NCBI RefSeq assembly: GCF_947500405.1
Contig: NZ_CANMRY010000003.1
Coordinates: forward strand, 372,001-436,000
From: an uncultured Maribacter sp.
Lineage (GTDB): Bacteria > Bacteroidota > Bacteroidia > Flavobacteriales > Flavobacteriaceae
DNA: 64,000 nucleotides
Reading direction: 5' to 3'
Below, piece after piece: positions 34,791 to 44,800 of this stretch. Position 1 is the stretch's first letter; each line of letters starts with the position of its first letter. The notes under the pieces were generated by a model, which made no database searches, was not told where the DNA came from, and saw nothing but the letters and a program-made list of their open reading frames with translations. Position numbers and translations under genes: made by a program.

Positions 34791-37190
34791 ATGAGCAAAC
34801 CATTACTTATCCTATTACTTTTTCTAGTAACACAATTAGGATTATCACAAAGTGCAAGCATTACGGGAGTTATTACTAACAATTCCAAAGAACCATTATT
34901 TGGTGTAAATGTTATACTTAAGAATACTATAAACGGGTCACAGACTAATGAAAATGGACAGTTTAAAATAGAAAATATTACAAATGGAGAATACATAGTT
35001 TCTATATCTTACATTGGTTATAAAACAAAAGAAGTTCCAATTAGCATTACCAATAATACTTCTTTAAATCTAGATCCTATTTTTTTATTAGAAGGGAATG
35101 AAATGCTTAATGAAGTGGTTGTAGAAGCAAGCCGAACGAATAAGTTTTCTAGAAAAAAAAGTGCTTATGTATCTAAAATGCCTTTAAAAAATATAGAAAA
35201 CTCACAGGTGTATAATACTATTACCAGTCAATTACTAATATCGCAGTCTGTAAACACCTTTGAAGATGCTTTAAAAAATGCAGCAGGTATTTCTAAATTA
35301 TGGTCCTCTACTGGTAGAAGTGGCGATGGTGCTGGTTATTATTCTAGCCGTGGATTTGCAGTACAACCGCAACTTGTAAATGGTGTAGCTGGTATTACCA
35401 ATGGTTTTATTAACCCATCAAACGTAGAGCGTGTAGAAGTTATTAAAGGCCCATCTGGAACTTTATTTGGAAGCTCTGTTATCTCTTACGGAGGCTTAAT
35501 AAATATTATTACTAAAAAACCATACAATAGTACAGGTGGAGAAATTACAATTTCTGGCGGTTCTAATGATTTTGCAAAATTAAATGTAGATGTAAATATT
35601 TCTAATAATGAAAAACTATCCTTACGCTTTAATACTGGCTTCCAAAAAGATAATAGTTTTCAAGATGCTGGCTTTAAAAAATCTGTTTTTGTTGCCCCTT
35701 CATTAACTTACAAAGTAAATAATAAATTGGCGTTCAACTTTTCATATGAAGCCTCTAGTAACGAGCAAACTAATGAACCCTTTTTATTCTTAAATAGATT
35801 TGGCCCTATAGCTTTTAATACTATTGAAGAATTAGGGTACGACAACAATTTATCATTTACCAATAATGATGTAACCATAGAAAATGTAACACAAAATTAC
35901 CGCGGAGAAATTGCATGGAAAATAACAGACAATTGGTCTTCACAAACTCTTATTGCTGGTGGTATTGCAAAATCTAACGGGTATTATACCTACTTATGGA
36001 ATGTTGCAGATTATACAGACCCAAGTGCACCAATAGGTACAGAAAATTTTAGTTTATCTGCACAAGATACAGACGCTAGAACAAAAACCCTAAATCTGCA
36101 ACAAAACTTTACCGGAGATTTTAAAATTGGAGATTTAAAAAACAAATTACTTGTTGGGGTAGATTATTTAGATACAAAAACAATAGATAATAGTTCTAAC
36201 TGGGGGTATTTACACACCATAAATATTAATGGAGATTTAATTTTTGGAGAGCCAGAAATTAATGCTCAAAATATAAACGCAGCACTAAGAGGTTTAGAAA
36301 ATATAGATAGTGATGTTCATCAAAATATTTTAGGCGCTTATGTTTCTGATGTTATAAATATACTCCCTTCTTTATCTATTATGGGAAGTGTACGTTATGA
36401 TAGATTTGATTATAAGGGAGACCAAAATACGGATACTGATAATGAAACAGAATATACCCAATCTACTTGGTCACCAAAATTTGGTATTGTTTTTCAGCCA
36501 ATACTTAACGAAGTATCTATTTTTACTAACTACCAAAACGGATTTTCTTATGTTAACCCACAATACATAACAGATTTTGGCACTGGAGAAACTACGTTAC
36601 AATCGTATGATGTAGAGGAAGCCAATCAACTAGAATTTGGTATTAAAACCAACTTATTTCATAACAAGTTAGAAACAACTTTAAGCTACTATAATATTAC
36701 TGTAGATAACAAGTATTATTGGGCTACAAAAACACAAGACCTTAAAATAAATAGCCAAGGGATAGAACTAGAGCTAAATGCCAGCCCAGTTAAAGGGCTA
36801 AATTTACATAGCGGATTTAGTTATAATGATTCTGAAATTAAAGACTCTCCATCTGCGACCGGTTTAGAAGGAAATCGCTACGGAGAATCTGGGCCAGAAA
36901 TTACGTATAACTTTTGGGCAGACTATAAATTCCTAAGTAGGTTTGGAGTTGGAGCAGGATTCAATGGTGCATCTGAATACGATACAATGGTAGATTACAA
37001 ATCTACTACTGGTAGCTTCGATATTCCATCCTATACTATTTTTAATGCATCTGTATATTATGAAACAGATAAATTTAGATGTAGTGTTAAAGGAAACAAT
37101 TTAAGCGACAAAACATATTACTCAGGATGGAGCACAGTAACTCCACAACAACAAAGAGTAATCTTAGCGGCAGTAAATTATAAATTTTAG
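34791..37190 (+). CDS. TonB-dependent siderophore receptor
   Basis: A 799-residue outer-membrane receptor. After a signal (LGLSQS) comes a carboxypeptidase-regulatory-like domain (about 20-105, ITGVITNNSKEPLFGVNVIL), then the plug (about 130-260, NPSNVERVEVIKGPSGTLFG) and a 22-strand barrel ending in Phe (AVNYKF). The plug pattern SSRGFAVQPQLVNG is typical of ferric-siderophore receptors. The next gene is a PepSY membrane protein, so the pair is an iron-siderophore uptake and reduction unit. It has its own terminator. No Fur box was identified with confidence. Confidence 0.92.
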   Translation: MSKPLLILLLFLVTQLGLSQSASITGVITNNSKEPLFGVNVILKNTINGSQTNENGQFKIENITNGEYIVSISYIGYKTKEVPISITNNTSLNLDPIFLLEGNEMLNEVVVEASRTNKFSRKKSAYVSKMPLKNIENSQVYNTITSQLLISQSVNTFEDALKNAAGISKLWSSTGRSGDGAGYYSSRGFAVQPQLVNGVAGITNGFINPSNVERVEVIKGPSGTLFGSSVISYGGLINIITKKPYNSTGGEITISGGSNDFAKLNVDVNISNNEKLSLRFNTGFQKDNSFQDAGFKKSVFVAPSLTYKVNNKLAFNFSYEASSNEQTNEPFLFLNRFGPIAFNTIEELGYDNNLSFTNNDVTIENVTQNYRGEIAWKITDNWSSQTLIAGGIAKSNGYYTYLWNVADYTDPSAPIGTENFSLSAQDTDARTKTLNLQQNFTGDFKIGDLKNKLLVGVDYLDTKTIDNSSNWGYLHTININGDLIFGEPEINAQNINAALRGLENIDSDVHQNILGAYVSDVINILPSLSIMGSVRYDRFDYKGDQNTDTDNETEYTQSTWSPKFGIVFQPILNEVSIFTNYQNGFSYVNPQYITDFGTGETTLQSYDVEEANQLEFGIKTNLFHNKLETTLSYYNITVDNKYYWATKTQDLKINSQGIELELNASPVKGLNLHSGFSYNDSEIKDSPSATGLEGNRYGESGPEITYNFWADYKFLSRFGVGAGFNGASEYDTMVDYKSTTGSFDIPSYTIFNASVYYETDKFRCSVKGNNLSDKTYYSGWSTVTPQQQRVILAAVNYKF

Positions 37191-37194
37191 TTTT

Positions 37195-37243
37195 AGACTT
37201 AATTATAGGTGTAGTTCCCCACATCTATAGTTAAGTCTTTTTT
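37195..37243 (+). terminator. Terminator after the TonB receptor
   Basis: AGACTTAA and TTAAGTCT form the base of a long stem with further pairing of TATAG/CTATA, capped by a short loop near TTCCCC and followed by six T. It begins 5 bases after the receptor stop, so the PepSY gene is reached by read-through or its own promoter. Confidence 0.85.
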
Positions 37244-37261
37244 ATTAAACAAAATAACAAA

Positions 37262-38383
37262 GTGAAAAAAGTTATATTTCAACTCCACAAAATATTAGGT
37301 TTAGCTACTGGTATAGTAGTATTTATTGTTTCTATAACTGGCTGTTGTTGGGCTTTTAGAGAAGAAATAGAAAGTTTATATGATGACTACAAAAAAGTTG
37401 AAATACAAGATAAAGCTATACTAACCCCAACACAAGCAAAAAAAATTGCCGAAAAAGTACTCCCAGAAAACACCATTCATGGTACTATTTTTAAAAAAGC
37501 AGGGGATGCTATTGAAGTAATTTTTTATAATGCAGAACCAGAATTTTATCAAAGTGTTTTTTTAAATCCGTATACTGGAAAAGTAATACAAATAGATAAT
37601 CACCTTTCTGGTTTTTTTGCTTTTATATTAAAAGGGCATATGCGTTTATGGCTTCCTAAATATATTGGAGAGCAAGTAGTAGGCGCATCCATATTAATTT
37701 TTATTCTTATCATTATATCTGGCTTTATATTATGGGTTCCTAAAAAAAGGAAAAACTTAAAACAACGCCTAAAATTTGATTGGAAAGATACCACCAAATG
37801 GAAGCGCAAAAACTTTGATTTACATACCGTAGTTGGCTTTTACATTTGCTCTCTTGCATTAATTCTGGCTTTCACAGGTTCTATGATTTCTTATAACTGG
37901 CTTAAATATGTGGTTTATATTGCATCTGGTGGAGAAAAAGAAACTCGTTTTATAATCCCAAAAAACACAAGCGAACCTGTAATGGATGAAAAAACAGTCC
38001 CTATGGATTTTTTAATCACAAAACTTTTAAAAGAGTCTTCCGAAGCCGAAAGTTTTGAACTACACTACCCTAAAACCAAAGAAGAAAGTATTTATATAGA
38101 AGTCTCTAATAATAAAAGTACATTTTACGATTCGGACTTTCGTTTTTTTGACCAAAACACTTTAGAAGAATTAGAGACAACTAGTATTTATGGTAAATAT
38201 AAAAATGCTAAAGTGGCCGATAAAATTTTGCGCATGCATTATGATATTCATATTGGAGCTATTGGCGGGATTTTTGGCAAAATAATTACTTTTTTAGTTA
38301 GCTTACTTACTGCAACCTTACCGGTTACTGGAATTTTACTTTGGTATGGAAGAACTTATAAAAAGAAAAAAAGCTATAACTAA
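37262..38383 (+). CDS. PepSY-associated membrane protein (iron uptake)
   Basis: A 373-residue protein with a GTG start. It has four membrane helices: one at about 12-33 (GIVVFIVSITGCCWAFREE), one at about 140-160, one at about 195-215 and one near the C-terminus. The first is followed by a periplasmic PepSY domain. Conserved His residues (LHKILG, KGHMRLWL, DLHTVVGFY, MHYDIHIG) suggest heme b ligands, as in siderophore-reducing PepSY-TM proteins. Its place behind the siderophore receptor supports reductive iron release. Confidence 0.85.
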   Translation: MKKVIFQLHKILGLATGIVVFIVSITGCCWAFREEIESLYDDYKKVEIQDKAILTPTQAKKIAEKVLPENTIHGTIFKKAGDAIEVIFYNAEPEFYQSVFLNPYTGKVIQIDNHLSGFFAFILKGHMRLWLPKYIGEQVVGASILIFILIIISGFILWVPKKRKNLKQRLKFDWKDTTKWKRKNFDLHTVVGFYICSLALILAFTGSMISYNWLKYVVYIASGGEKETRFIIPKNTSEPVMDEKTVPMDFLITKLLKESSEAESFELHYPKTKEESIYIEVSNNKSTFYDSDFRFFDQNTLEELETTSIYGKYKNAKVADKILRMHYDIHIGAIGGIFGKIITFLVSLLTATLPVTGILLWYGRTYKKKKSYN

Positions 38384-38436
38384 ATAATAAACAAATTCTA
38401 TATCTTTAGGCTTGTTTATTACTACCATAGCAAATA

Positions 38437-38937
38437 ATGCAAGACGAAAAACCTTTAGTTAATAAAGAATATCTACTTCAAAAATTCCCAGGCAAAGGTG
38501 GTTGGACCTATGCCGAAATACCTGAGATACTTCAGAACAAAAACACCCCTTTTGGATGGGTAAAAGTAAAAGGTTCCATTGATGCCTATGCTTTAAAACA
38601 ATACAAATTAATGCCAATGGGGAATGGTAAATTGTTTTTACCTGTAAAGGCTGAGATTCGCAAAAAAATTAAAAAACAGTCTGGAGACTATGTTCATGTT
38701 GTTTTATATTCTGATATATCTACATTAGAAATTCCGTCTGAGATTTTAGCATGCTTTAAAAATGAACCTAAACAAATCCTACATAACTTTACCTCTTTTA
38801 CCGAAGGAGAACAAAAGACGTATTTAGATTGGATATACCAAGCAAAGACCGAAGAAACTAAAGCAAATAGGATAGCACAAATGCTTGAAAAAGTGGAGAA
38901 AAAATTGCGTTTTAGAGATAAAGAAAACTCCCTATAA
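38437..38937 (+). CDS. DUF1905 and YdeI/OmdA-family protein
   Basis: The 166-residue soluble protein has an N-terminal DUF1905 beta barrel (KGGWTYAEIPEI, FGWVKVKGSIDAYALKQYKLMPMGNG, DYVHVVLY) and a C-terminal YdeI/OmpD-associated helix bundle (SFTEGEQKTYLDWIYQAKTEETKANRIAQML). The fusion is widespread in Bacteroidota and of unknown function. It stands between the PepSY gene and the kinase-like gene, 17 bases before the latter, so these two may be cotranscribed. Confidence 0.8.
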   Translation: MQDEKPLVNKEYLLQKFPGKGGWTYAEIPEILQNKNTPFGWVKVKGSIDAYALKQYKLMPMGNGKLFLPVKAEIRKKIKKQSGDYVHVVLYSDISTLEIPSEILACFKNEPKQILHNFTSFTEGEQKTYLDWIYQAKTEETKANRIAQMLEKVEKKLRFRDKENSL

Positions 38938-38954
38938 TTAAGAAAAAAAATAGA

Positions 38955-39443
38955 ATGATACATTTAATTGTTGGTAATACTGGTTCTGGAAAAACAACAT
39001 ACTCTAACTCTTTAAAAACAAAAAACAATGGTATCATTTTTTCAATAGATACATGGAACAATACTTTATTCCTTGCAGATAAAAAAGAAACCGATGGCTT
39101 AGGCTGGTTTTTAGAAAGGATTGAAAGGGTTGAAAAAATGATATGCAATTTAATAGAACAATTAGAAGCTTCTGGTGTAGATTCTATTCTAGACTTAGGT
39201 CTTTCTAAATTAGAACATCGTGAAAAATTTAGAACGTTTGCTGCATTAAAAGGTTTTAAAACAACTACGCATTTTTTAGATATTTCTAAAGAAATAAGAC
39301 TGCAGAGAGTATTACAAAGAAATACAGAAAAAGGGGAAACCTTTGAATTTGAGGTGAGTCAGGAAAATTTTGATTTTATGGAAACTTGGTTCGAGAAACC
39401 TTCAGAATTAGAAATGAAAAACGGAATTATCATTACAGGGTAA
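38955..39443 (+). CDS. P-loop ATPase/kinase, zeta-toxin-like fold
   Basis: A 162-residue protein with Walker A at residues 8-15 (GNTGSGKTT), an SIDTW motif after strand two, and an Arg-rich lid segment (EIRLQRVLQRNTEKG), as in small AAA-type kinases and zeta-toxin-like proteins. No antitoxin gene is adjacent, so a toxin role is not supported; it may phosphorylate a small molecule or RNA. It lies 17 bases after the DUF1905 gene. Confidence 0.7.
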   Translation: MIHLIVGNTGSGKTTYSNSLKTKNNGIIFSIDTWNNTLFLADKKETDGLGWFLERIERVEKMICNLIEQLEASGVDSILDLGLSKLEHREKFRTFAALKGFKTTTHFLDISKEIRLQRVLQRNTEKGETFEFEVSQENFDFMETWFEKPSELEMKNGIIITG

Positions 39444-39560
39444 TTGTTCTTTTTCTACACAGGACAAAACCCCAAATCATTATTTTATTAATGACTATTA
39501 TAAGATAGTATTGTAAGTACTATAAACTTATTTCTTATTCAAAATATTTTAAATAAAAAA

Positions 39561-39572
39561 TGATAATTATCA
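39561..39572 (+). promoter_or_regulatory. FNR-type palindrome upstream of nrfHA
   Basis: TGATAATTATCA is a perfect 12-base palindrome of the same TGAT-N4-ATCA type. Unlike the other sites, no TAnnTTTG box lies at the 36.5-base distance; a TATATTTA box instead ends at 39660. A second half-site ATCA follows at 39579-39582. The site is convincing by sequence, but its geometry is different. Confidence 0.6.
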
Positions 39573-39682
39573 TAAAATATCATTTACTTTTAAAATGCAA
39601 TTTTTTTACTTAAAAAACTGTAAATCAGGAGAATAAGTCAATTTTTATTCTTTATATTTACTGATGAAACAAACAACCAAAA

Positions 39683-40279
39683 TTGAAAAAAATACCAAAA
39701 ATATTACCTAAAAAAAACTCCAAATGGAGAACTACAGCGGTATCTCTTATTGCTGTATTTATAGGTATAGGTTTGTTTTTAGCAAAAGAAGGAGAAGTAG
39801 TTTCTTATATGTCAGACAATCCGGAGGCATGTGTTAACTGCCATGTTATGACTCCAGTGTATAATGGATGGATGCATAGCTCGCATAGAGAATGGGCAAA
39901 TTGTAATGATTGTCACGTTCCTCAAGACAATGTAATAAATAAATACTTTTTTAAAGCCAAAGACGGATTATATCATGCTTCTGTTTTTACCTTAAGAGCA
40001 GAGCCAGATGTTATAACTATGAAAGAGGCATCGCAAAAAGTTGTACAAAACAATTGTATTCGTTGTCATGTTCAGCAAGTAACACAAACTAAATATGATG
40101 GTTGGATAGATAACCATGCGGAAAACAGAACAGAAAGACAGTGTTGGAGCTGTCATGTGGAGATTCCACATGGAAAAGTCCAAGGTATTTCAACATTACA
40201 ATATAATATAGCACCATTACCAACCGATCAAGAAGAAGCAGTTATTCCTTCTTGGTTAGAAAAAGAAACGAACAAATAA
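39683..40279 (+). CDS. nrfH: Cytochrome c nitrite reductase small subunit NrfH
   Basis: The 198-residue NapC/NirT-family tetraheme protein has one N-terminal membrane helix (about 16-33) and CVNCH, CNDCH, CIRCH and CWSCH heme sites. It takes electrons from menaquinol and feeds NrfA. The start must be TTG at 39683, because no in-frame ATG or GTG precedes the signal anchor. A 15-codon ATG frame at 39664-39711 overlaps this start in another frame. nrfA follows 11 bases after its stop. Confidence 0.92.
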   Translation: MKKIPKILPKKNSKWRTTAVSLIAVFIGIGLFLAKEGEVVSYMSDNPEACVNCHVMTPVYNGWMHSSHREWANCNDCHVPQDNVINKYFFKAKDGLYHASVFTLRAEPDVITMKEASQKVVQNNCIRCHVQQVTQTKYDGWIDNHAENRTERQCWSCHVEIPHGKVQGISTLQYNIAPLPTDQEEAVIPSWLEKETNK

Positions 40280-40290
40280 CGACCAAGAAT

Positions 40291-41784
40291 ATGAAAAATA
40301 AAGTCTTATTCATTGTAACCATCATTGCTGTATTTCTATTAGGATTACTTGCATCTAGTATTATTAATAGAAAAAGCGAAGCAAAGTACCAATATGTACC
40401 CAAAGTAGATATTAGCGAAAATGAACCTAGGAATGAGGTGTGGGGAGAAAACTATCCTAAAGAATACCAATCTTGGTTGCAAACTGCAGATACAACTTTT
40501 GCTAGTTACCAAGGTGGTTCTGCAATGCGCGATGTCTTAGAAGAAGACCCAAGACTAGTGGTTCTTTTTGCAGGGTATGGTTTCTCTAAAGATTATAACC
40601 AAGGTAGAGGACACTCTTATGCAATAGAAGATATTCATAACACTTTAAGAACAGGAGGCCCAACAGGTAAAGGCGATGGCCCAATGCCTGCTACATGTTG
40701 GACGTGTAAAAGTCCTGATGTTCCTAGATTAATGAGTGAAAACGGAGTTACAGAATTTTACTCTGGTAAATGGGCTGATAAAGGAGAAGAAATTGTTAAC
40801 CCAATTGGTTGCGCAGATTGTCACGATGCAGATAATATGAAACTAAAAATCACAAGACCTGCATTGGTTGAGGCTTTTGATGCTATGGGGAAAGATATTA
40901 ACCAAGCAACACACCAAGAAATGCGTTCTTTAGTTTGTGCGCAATGTCACGTAGAATATTACTTTAATAAAAATCTACCAGGTAAAGAAGGAGTGCCGTA
41001 TTTAGTTTTCCCTTGGAAAGAAGGTATGGCTGTAGAAGATATGGAAAAGTATTATGACGATTTAGAATTTTCTGATTGGACACATAAAATTAGTAAAACA
41101 CCAATGCTAAAAGCACAGCACCCAGGGTATGAAACTTTTAAAACTGGTGTGCATGCAGATAGAGGTGTTTCTTGTGCAGATTGTCATATGCCATATAAGA
41201 GTGAAGGAGGACAGAAATTTACGGACCACCATGTGCAATCTCCTTTAAACAATATGGCTAATGCTTGCCAAACTTGCCATAGAGAAGAGTCAGAAAAGTT
41301 AATGGAGAACGTTTACGAACGTCAGCGCAAAGCAACTGAAAATAGAATTAAGTTAGAAAACCTATTAGTTAAGGCACACGTAGAAGCTGGTAAAGCATGG
41401 GAATTAGGAGCATCTGAAGAGCAAATGAAACCTGTATTACAAGATATTCGTCATGCACAATGGCGTTGGGATTATTCAGCAGCGTCTCACGGAGCATCTT
41501 TCCACTCTCCTGTAGAAATAGGAAGAGTAATTGGTAGTGGTTTAGATGTTGCTGCAGAAGCTAGAGTTAAATTAGCACGTTTATTAGCAGATTTAGGACA
41601 TAATAAACCTATAAAGATGCCAGATATTTCTACAAAAGAGAAAGCTCAAGAATATATTGGTATGGATATAGAAAAATTAGAGGCAGATAAAGAAGCATTT
41701 AAAAAGAATTTATTACCTAAGTGGATGGAAGCTGCCAAAGCTCGTGAGGCTAAAATGGAAACAAAAGCTGTTTCTATGAACTAA
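40291..41784 (+). CDS. nrfA: Cytochrome c nitrite reductase catalytic subunit NrfA
   Basis: A 497-residue periplasmic pentaheme enzyme reducing nitrite to ammonium with six electrons. The catalytic heme site is C136-x2-C139-K140 (CWTCK); four normal CxxCH sites follow (CADCH, CAQCH, CADCH, CQTCH). The Lys ligand defines the classic NrfA. A signal anchor lies at about 5-24. I start at the ATG 40291 rather than 40252, because the upstream residues are polar and overlap nrfH. Membrane partner is NrfH; heme attachment machinery is encoded next door. Confidence 0.95.
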   Translation: MKNKVLFIVTIIAVFLLGLLASSIINRKSEAKYQYVPKVDISENEPRNEVWGENYPKEYQSWLQTADTTFASYQGGSAMRDVLEEDPRLVVLFAGYGFSKDYNQGRGHSYAIEDIHNTLRTGGPTGKGDGPMPATCWTCKSPDVPRLMSENGVTEFYSGKWADKGEEIVNPIGCADCHDADNMKLKITRPALVEAFDAMGKDINQATHQEMRSLVCAQCHVEYYFNKNLPGKEGVPYLVFPWKEGMAVEDMEKYYDDLEFSDWTHKISKTPMLKAQHPGYETFKTGVHADRGVSCADCHMPYKSEGGQKFTDHHVQSPLNNMANACQTCHREESEKLMENVYERQRKATENRIKLENLLVKAHVEAGKAWELGASEEQMKPVLQDIRHAQWRWDYSAASHGASFHSPVEIGRVIGSGLDVAAEARVKLARLLADLGHNKPIKMPDISTKEKAQEYIGMDIEKLEADKEAFKKNLLPKWMEAAKAREAKMETKAVSMN

Positions 41785-41819
41785 ATTTCTAATACAATAG
41801 AAATAATTATATAACTCAT

Positions 41820-41856
41820 CCTCATCACTGTTATAGTGCATGAGGATATTTTTTTT
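41820..41856 (+). terminator. Terminator between nrfA and ccsBA
   Basis: CCTCAT-CACT pairs with AGTG-C-ATGAGG (one bulged C) around TTAT-type loop bases 41830-41834, followed by ATATTTTTTTT. It ends just before the ATG of ccsBA at 41866, so an upstream start for that gene at 41836 is unlikely. Confidence 0.75.
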
Positions 41857-41865
41857 AAGATTGAT

Positions 41866-44800
41866 ATGACCAAAAAAATATATAAAATACTAGCTTCTCC
41901 TGTTTTAGCTTTATTGCTTCTTTTAACTTTTGGAGTCGTTATGGCAATTGCCACATTTGTAGAGAATGATTATGGTACCGCTACAGCTTGGAAATTAATT
42001 TATAACGCACTCTGGTTTGAGCTAGTTATGGTTGGGCTTGCTATTAGTTTCTTTCTTAATATTTTTAAATACAAACTTCTTAAAAAAGAAAAGTGGGCCA
42101 TTCTTCTTTTTCATTTAGCATTTATACTCATAATAATTGGCGCAGCGATTACAAGGTATACTTCTTATGGTGGCGTTATGCGTATACGAGAAGGAGCTTC
42201 ATCAAACACTATTATTTCTGATGCTAATTTTATTAAGGCTCAAATATCAGACGGTAAGACTACAAAAGTGGTACTTAAAGAAATTAGCTTTTCACCTTTA
42301 ACCAATAATAATTTTTCTATACAAACAGATTTTGAAAATACGCCAATAGAGATTAAGTATAACAAATTTGTTGCCGATGCTTTACCAAAAATTGAGGATA
42401 ATGTAGAAGGCGGAAAATCCTTATTAGAGCTCGTGGTTACTTCAGGGAATGGTAGAGGAACCGTTTTTTTAGAAAAAGGAGAAATAGAACAAATAGGGGA
42501 ACACAAGCATTTGGTTGGTTTTGAGACCGAAGGAGAAGATGTAATAAATATTATAGAGAAAGATGGAGACTTTAAAATACATTCACCAAGAAATTTAGAT
42601 TTCTTTATAATGGCAACGCAGAATGCTGGGGTAATAAAGAAAGATACCCTTATGAATATGACTTTAAGAACCTTGTATAGAGATGGTGATGCCTCTTTTG
42701 TTCCAACAGCCTTTTATCCCAATGCAAAAATTGCTATTGTAAGTACTTCTGATAAAATAAAAGATAATGACCCTAATAAAGATGATGCCTTATTGGTAGA
42801 TGTGGTTTTAAATGACGAAATGAAAACCACTAATTTATTATATAGACAAGGTTTTTTACCAACACAGCATAAAGCAGAGTTTAAAGACCTTTCTGTGGTA
42901 TTATCCTATGGTGCAGAAGCACAAGAAACTCCGTTTTCTATTAAACTAAACGATTTTCAATTAGAACGCTATCCAGGTTCTACAAGTCCGTCTGCTTATG
43001 CTAGTGAGGTTACGGTTATAGATGAAAGCGTAGAGACGCCTTATCGTATTTTTATGAATAACGTTTTGGATTATAAAGGTTATCGCTTTTTTCAGGCTAG
43101 TTATGATACCGATGAGCAAGGAACAGTTTTATCTGTAAATCATGATGCTGTAGGTACTTGGGTTACGTATATAGGCTATTTATTAATGGGAATAGGTATG
43201 TTTTTTACACTCTTTGGTAAAGCATCTAGGTTTAGAGAAGTAAATAAAAAACTAAGTAAACTAAAGAAAAAGAAAGCGGTGATACTAATGCTCTTATTTT
43301 TAGGTTTTGGTGCATTGCATGCAAATCCTATTCAGACCAAAGAGAAACAACCCAAGCAAATTATAGATGTAGACCATGCCGCTTTATTTGGTAGGCTCGT
43401 GGTGCAAGATTTAGATGGTAGAATTAAACCTATAAATACACTAGCATCAGAATTTTTACGTAAAATTTCTGGAAAACCATATTTTAAATTAAGTCAGAAT
43501 GGAGCAACGGTAAAACTAGATGCCAATCAAACCTTTTTGGCCATGCATGTCTCTGCAAATTACTGGGAAAGCGTACCAATAATTAAAATTGATAAGCAAA
43601 AATTAGGGACTATTTACGAGTCTTTAGAATTAGGAGAAAACGGATTAATTTCTTTCCAAAATCTTTTAGGAGAAGGTGGGAAATATAGATTCTCTAGAGA
43701 TGTAGAAATTGCCAACCAGAAAAAACCAGCAGAACGTAATGAGTTCGATAAAGAAGTTTTAAAAGTAGATGAGCGTTTTAATATTCTCTACAATGTATTT
43801 ATTGGTAATTATTTAAAGATTTTTCCGAATAGTAATGATCCTAATAACACCTGGTTTACCTACACCCACCATTTTCAAGATTTTCCAGAAGAAGACGGTA
43901 ATTTTGCAAAAGGAATTATGCCAGCTTATTTTAATAATGTAGCTGGGCAAAAATGGAAAGATGCCACAGAACAGTTAGGGTATATACATACTTACCAGAA
44001 TGTATTAGGAAAAGATATTATTCCTAGCGAAAAGCGTATAGCTGCAGAACTTTGGTATAACGATATAAACCTTAATTTTTGGCTGTTTCAAGTGCTTTTC
44101 ATGATAGGATTAGTGCTTTTAGTATTAGCCATGGTAAAAGTATTTACCGATAAAAAAAGTATAGAAATAGTATGGAATATAGGCATTGTAATAACTCTAA
44201 TTAGTTTTATACTATTTGGTGGTAATATACTATTACGTTGGTATGTAGCGCAGCATGCGCCATGGAGTAATGGGTACGAGATGCTAATTTTCGTGGCATG
44301 GGTACTTATGCTATGCGGGTTTCTAACGTTTAGAAAGTCGGACTTTGCATTACCTTTAGCAACACTATTTTCTGGAGCCTTATTATTTGTGAGTTATTTA
44401 GATTGGATTAATCCCGAAATAACCAACCTAATGCCGGTACTAAAATCGTACTGGTTAAAAGTACATGTAGCAACTATAGTAAGTAGTTATGCGCCTTTAG
44501 CATTATCTGCAGTATTAGGGTTAATGGCACTTATTTTAATGATTATTAAAACGCCAAAAACAAAAGATAGGATAGACCTTAAAATTAAAGAGCTTTCGTA
44601 TATCAATGAGTCTTCTATGACCATAGGTTTGTTTGTACTAGCCATAGGCACTTTTTTAGGAGGTATTTGGGCAAACGAATCTTGGGGGCGTTATTGGGCA
44701 TGGGATCCCAAAGAAACATGGGCTTTAATTAGTATTATAGTCTATGCCATAGTATTGCACTTACGTTTTGTGCCAGCTTTAAAAAGTAGCTATGTGCTAA

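Noticed and set aside
38955-39443. Zeta toxin of a toxin-antitoxin pair
   Set aside because: The P-loop fold fits, but no small antitoxin gene is adjacent and the neighbour is a DUF1905/YdeI protein.
40252-40290. Upstream start for nrfA overlapping nrfH
   Set aside because: The extra 13 residues precede the signal anchor, are highly polar and overlap nrfH coding sequence; the ATG at 40291 gives a normal signal.
41836-41865. Upstream start for ccsBA at 41836
   Set aside because: It lies in the 3' arm of a hairpin with a T run that looks like the nrfA terminator; ATG 41866 begins at the expected first helix.
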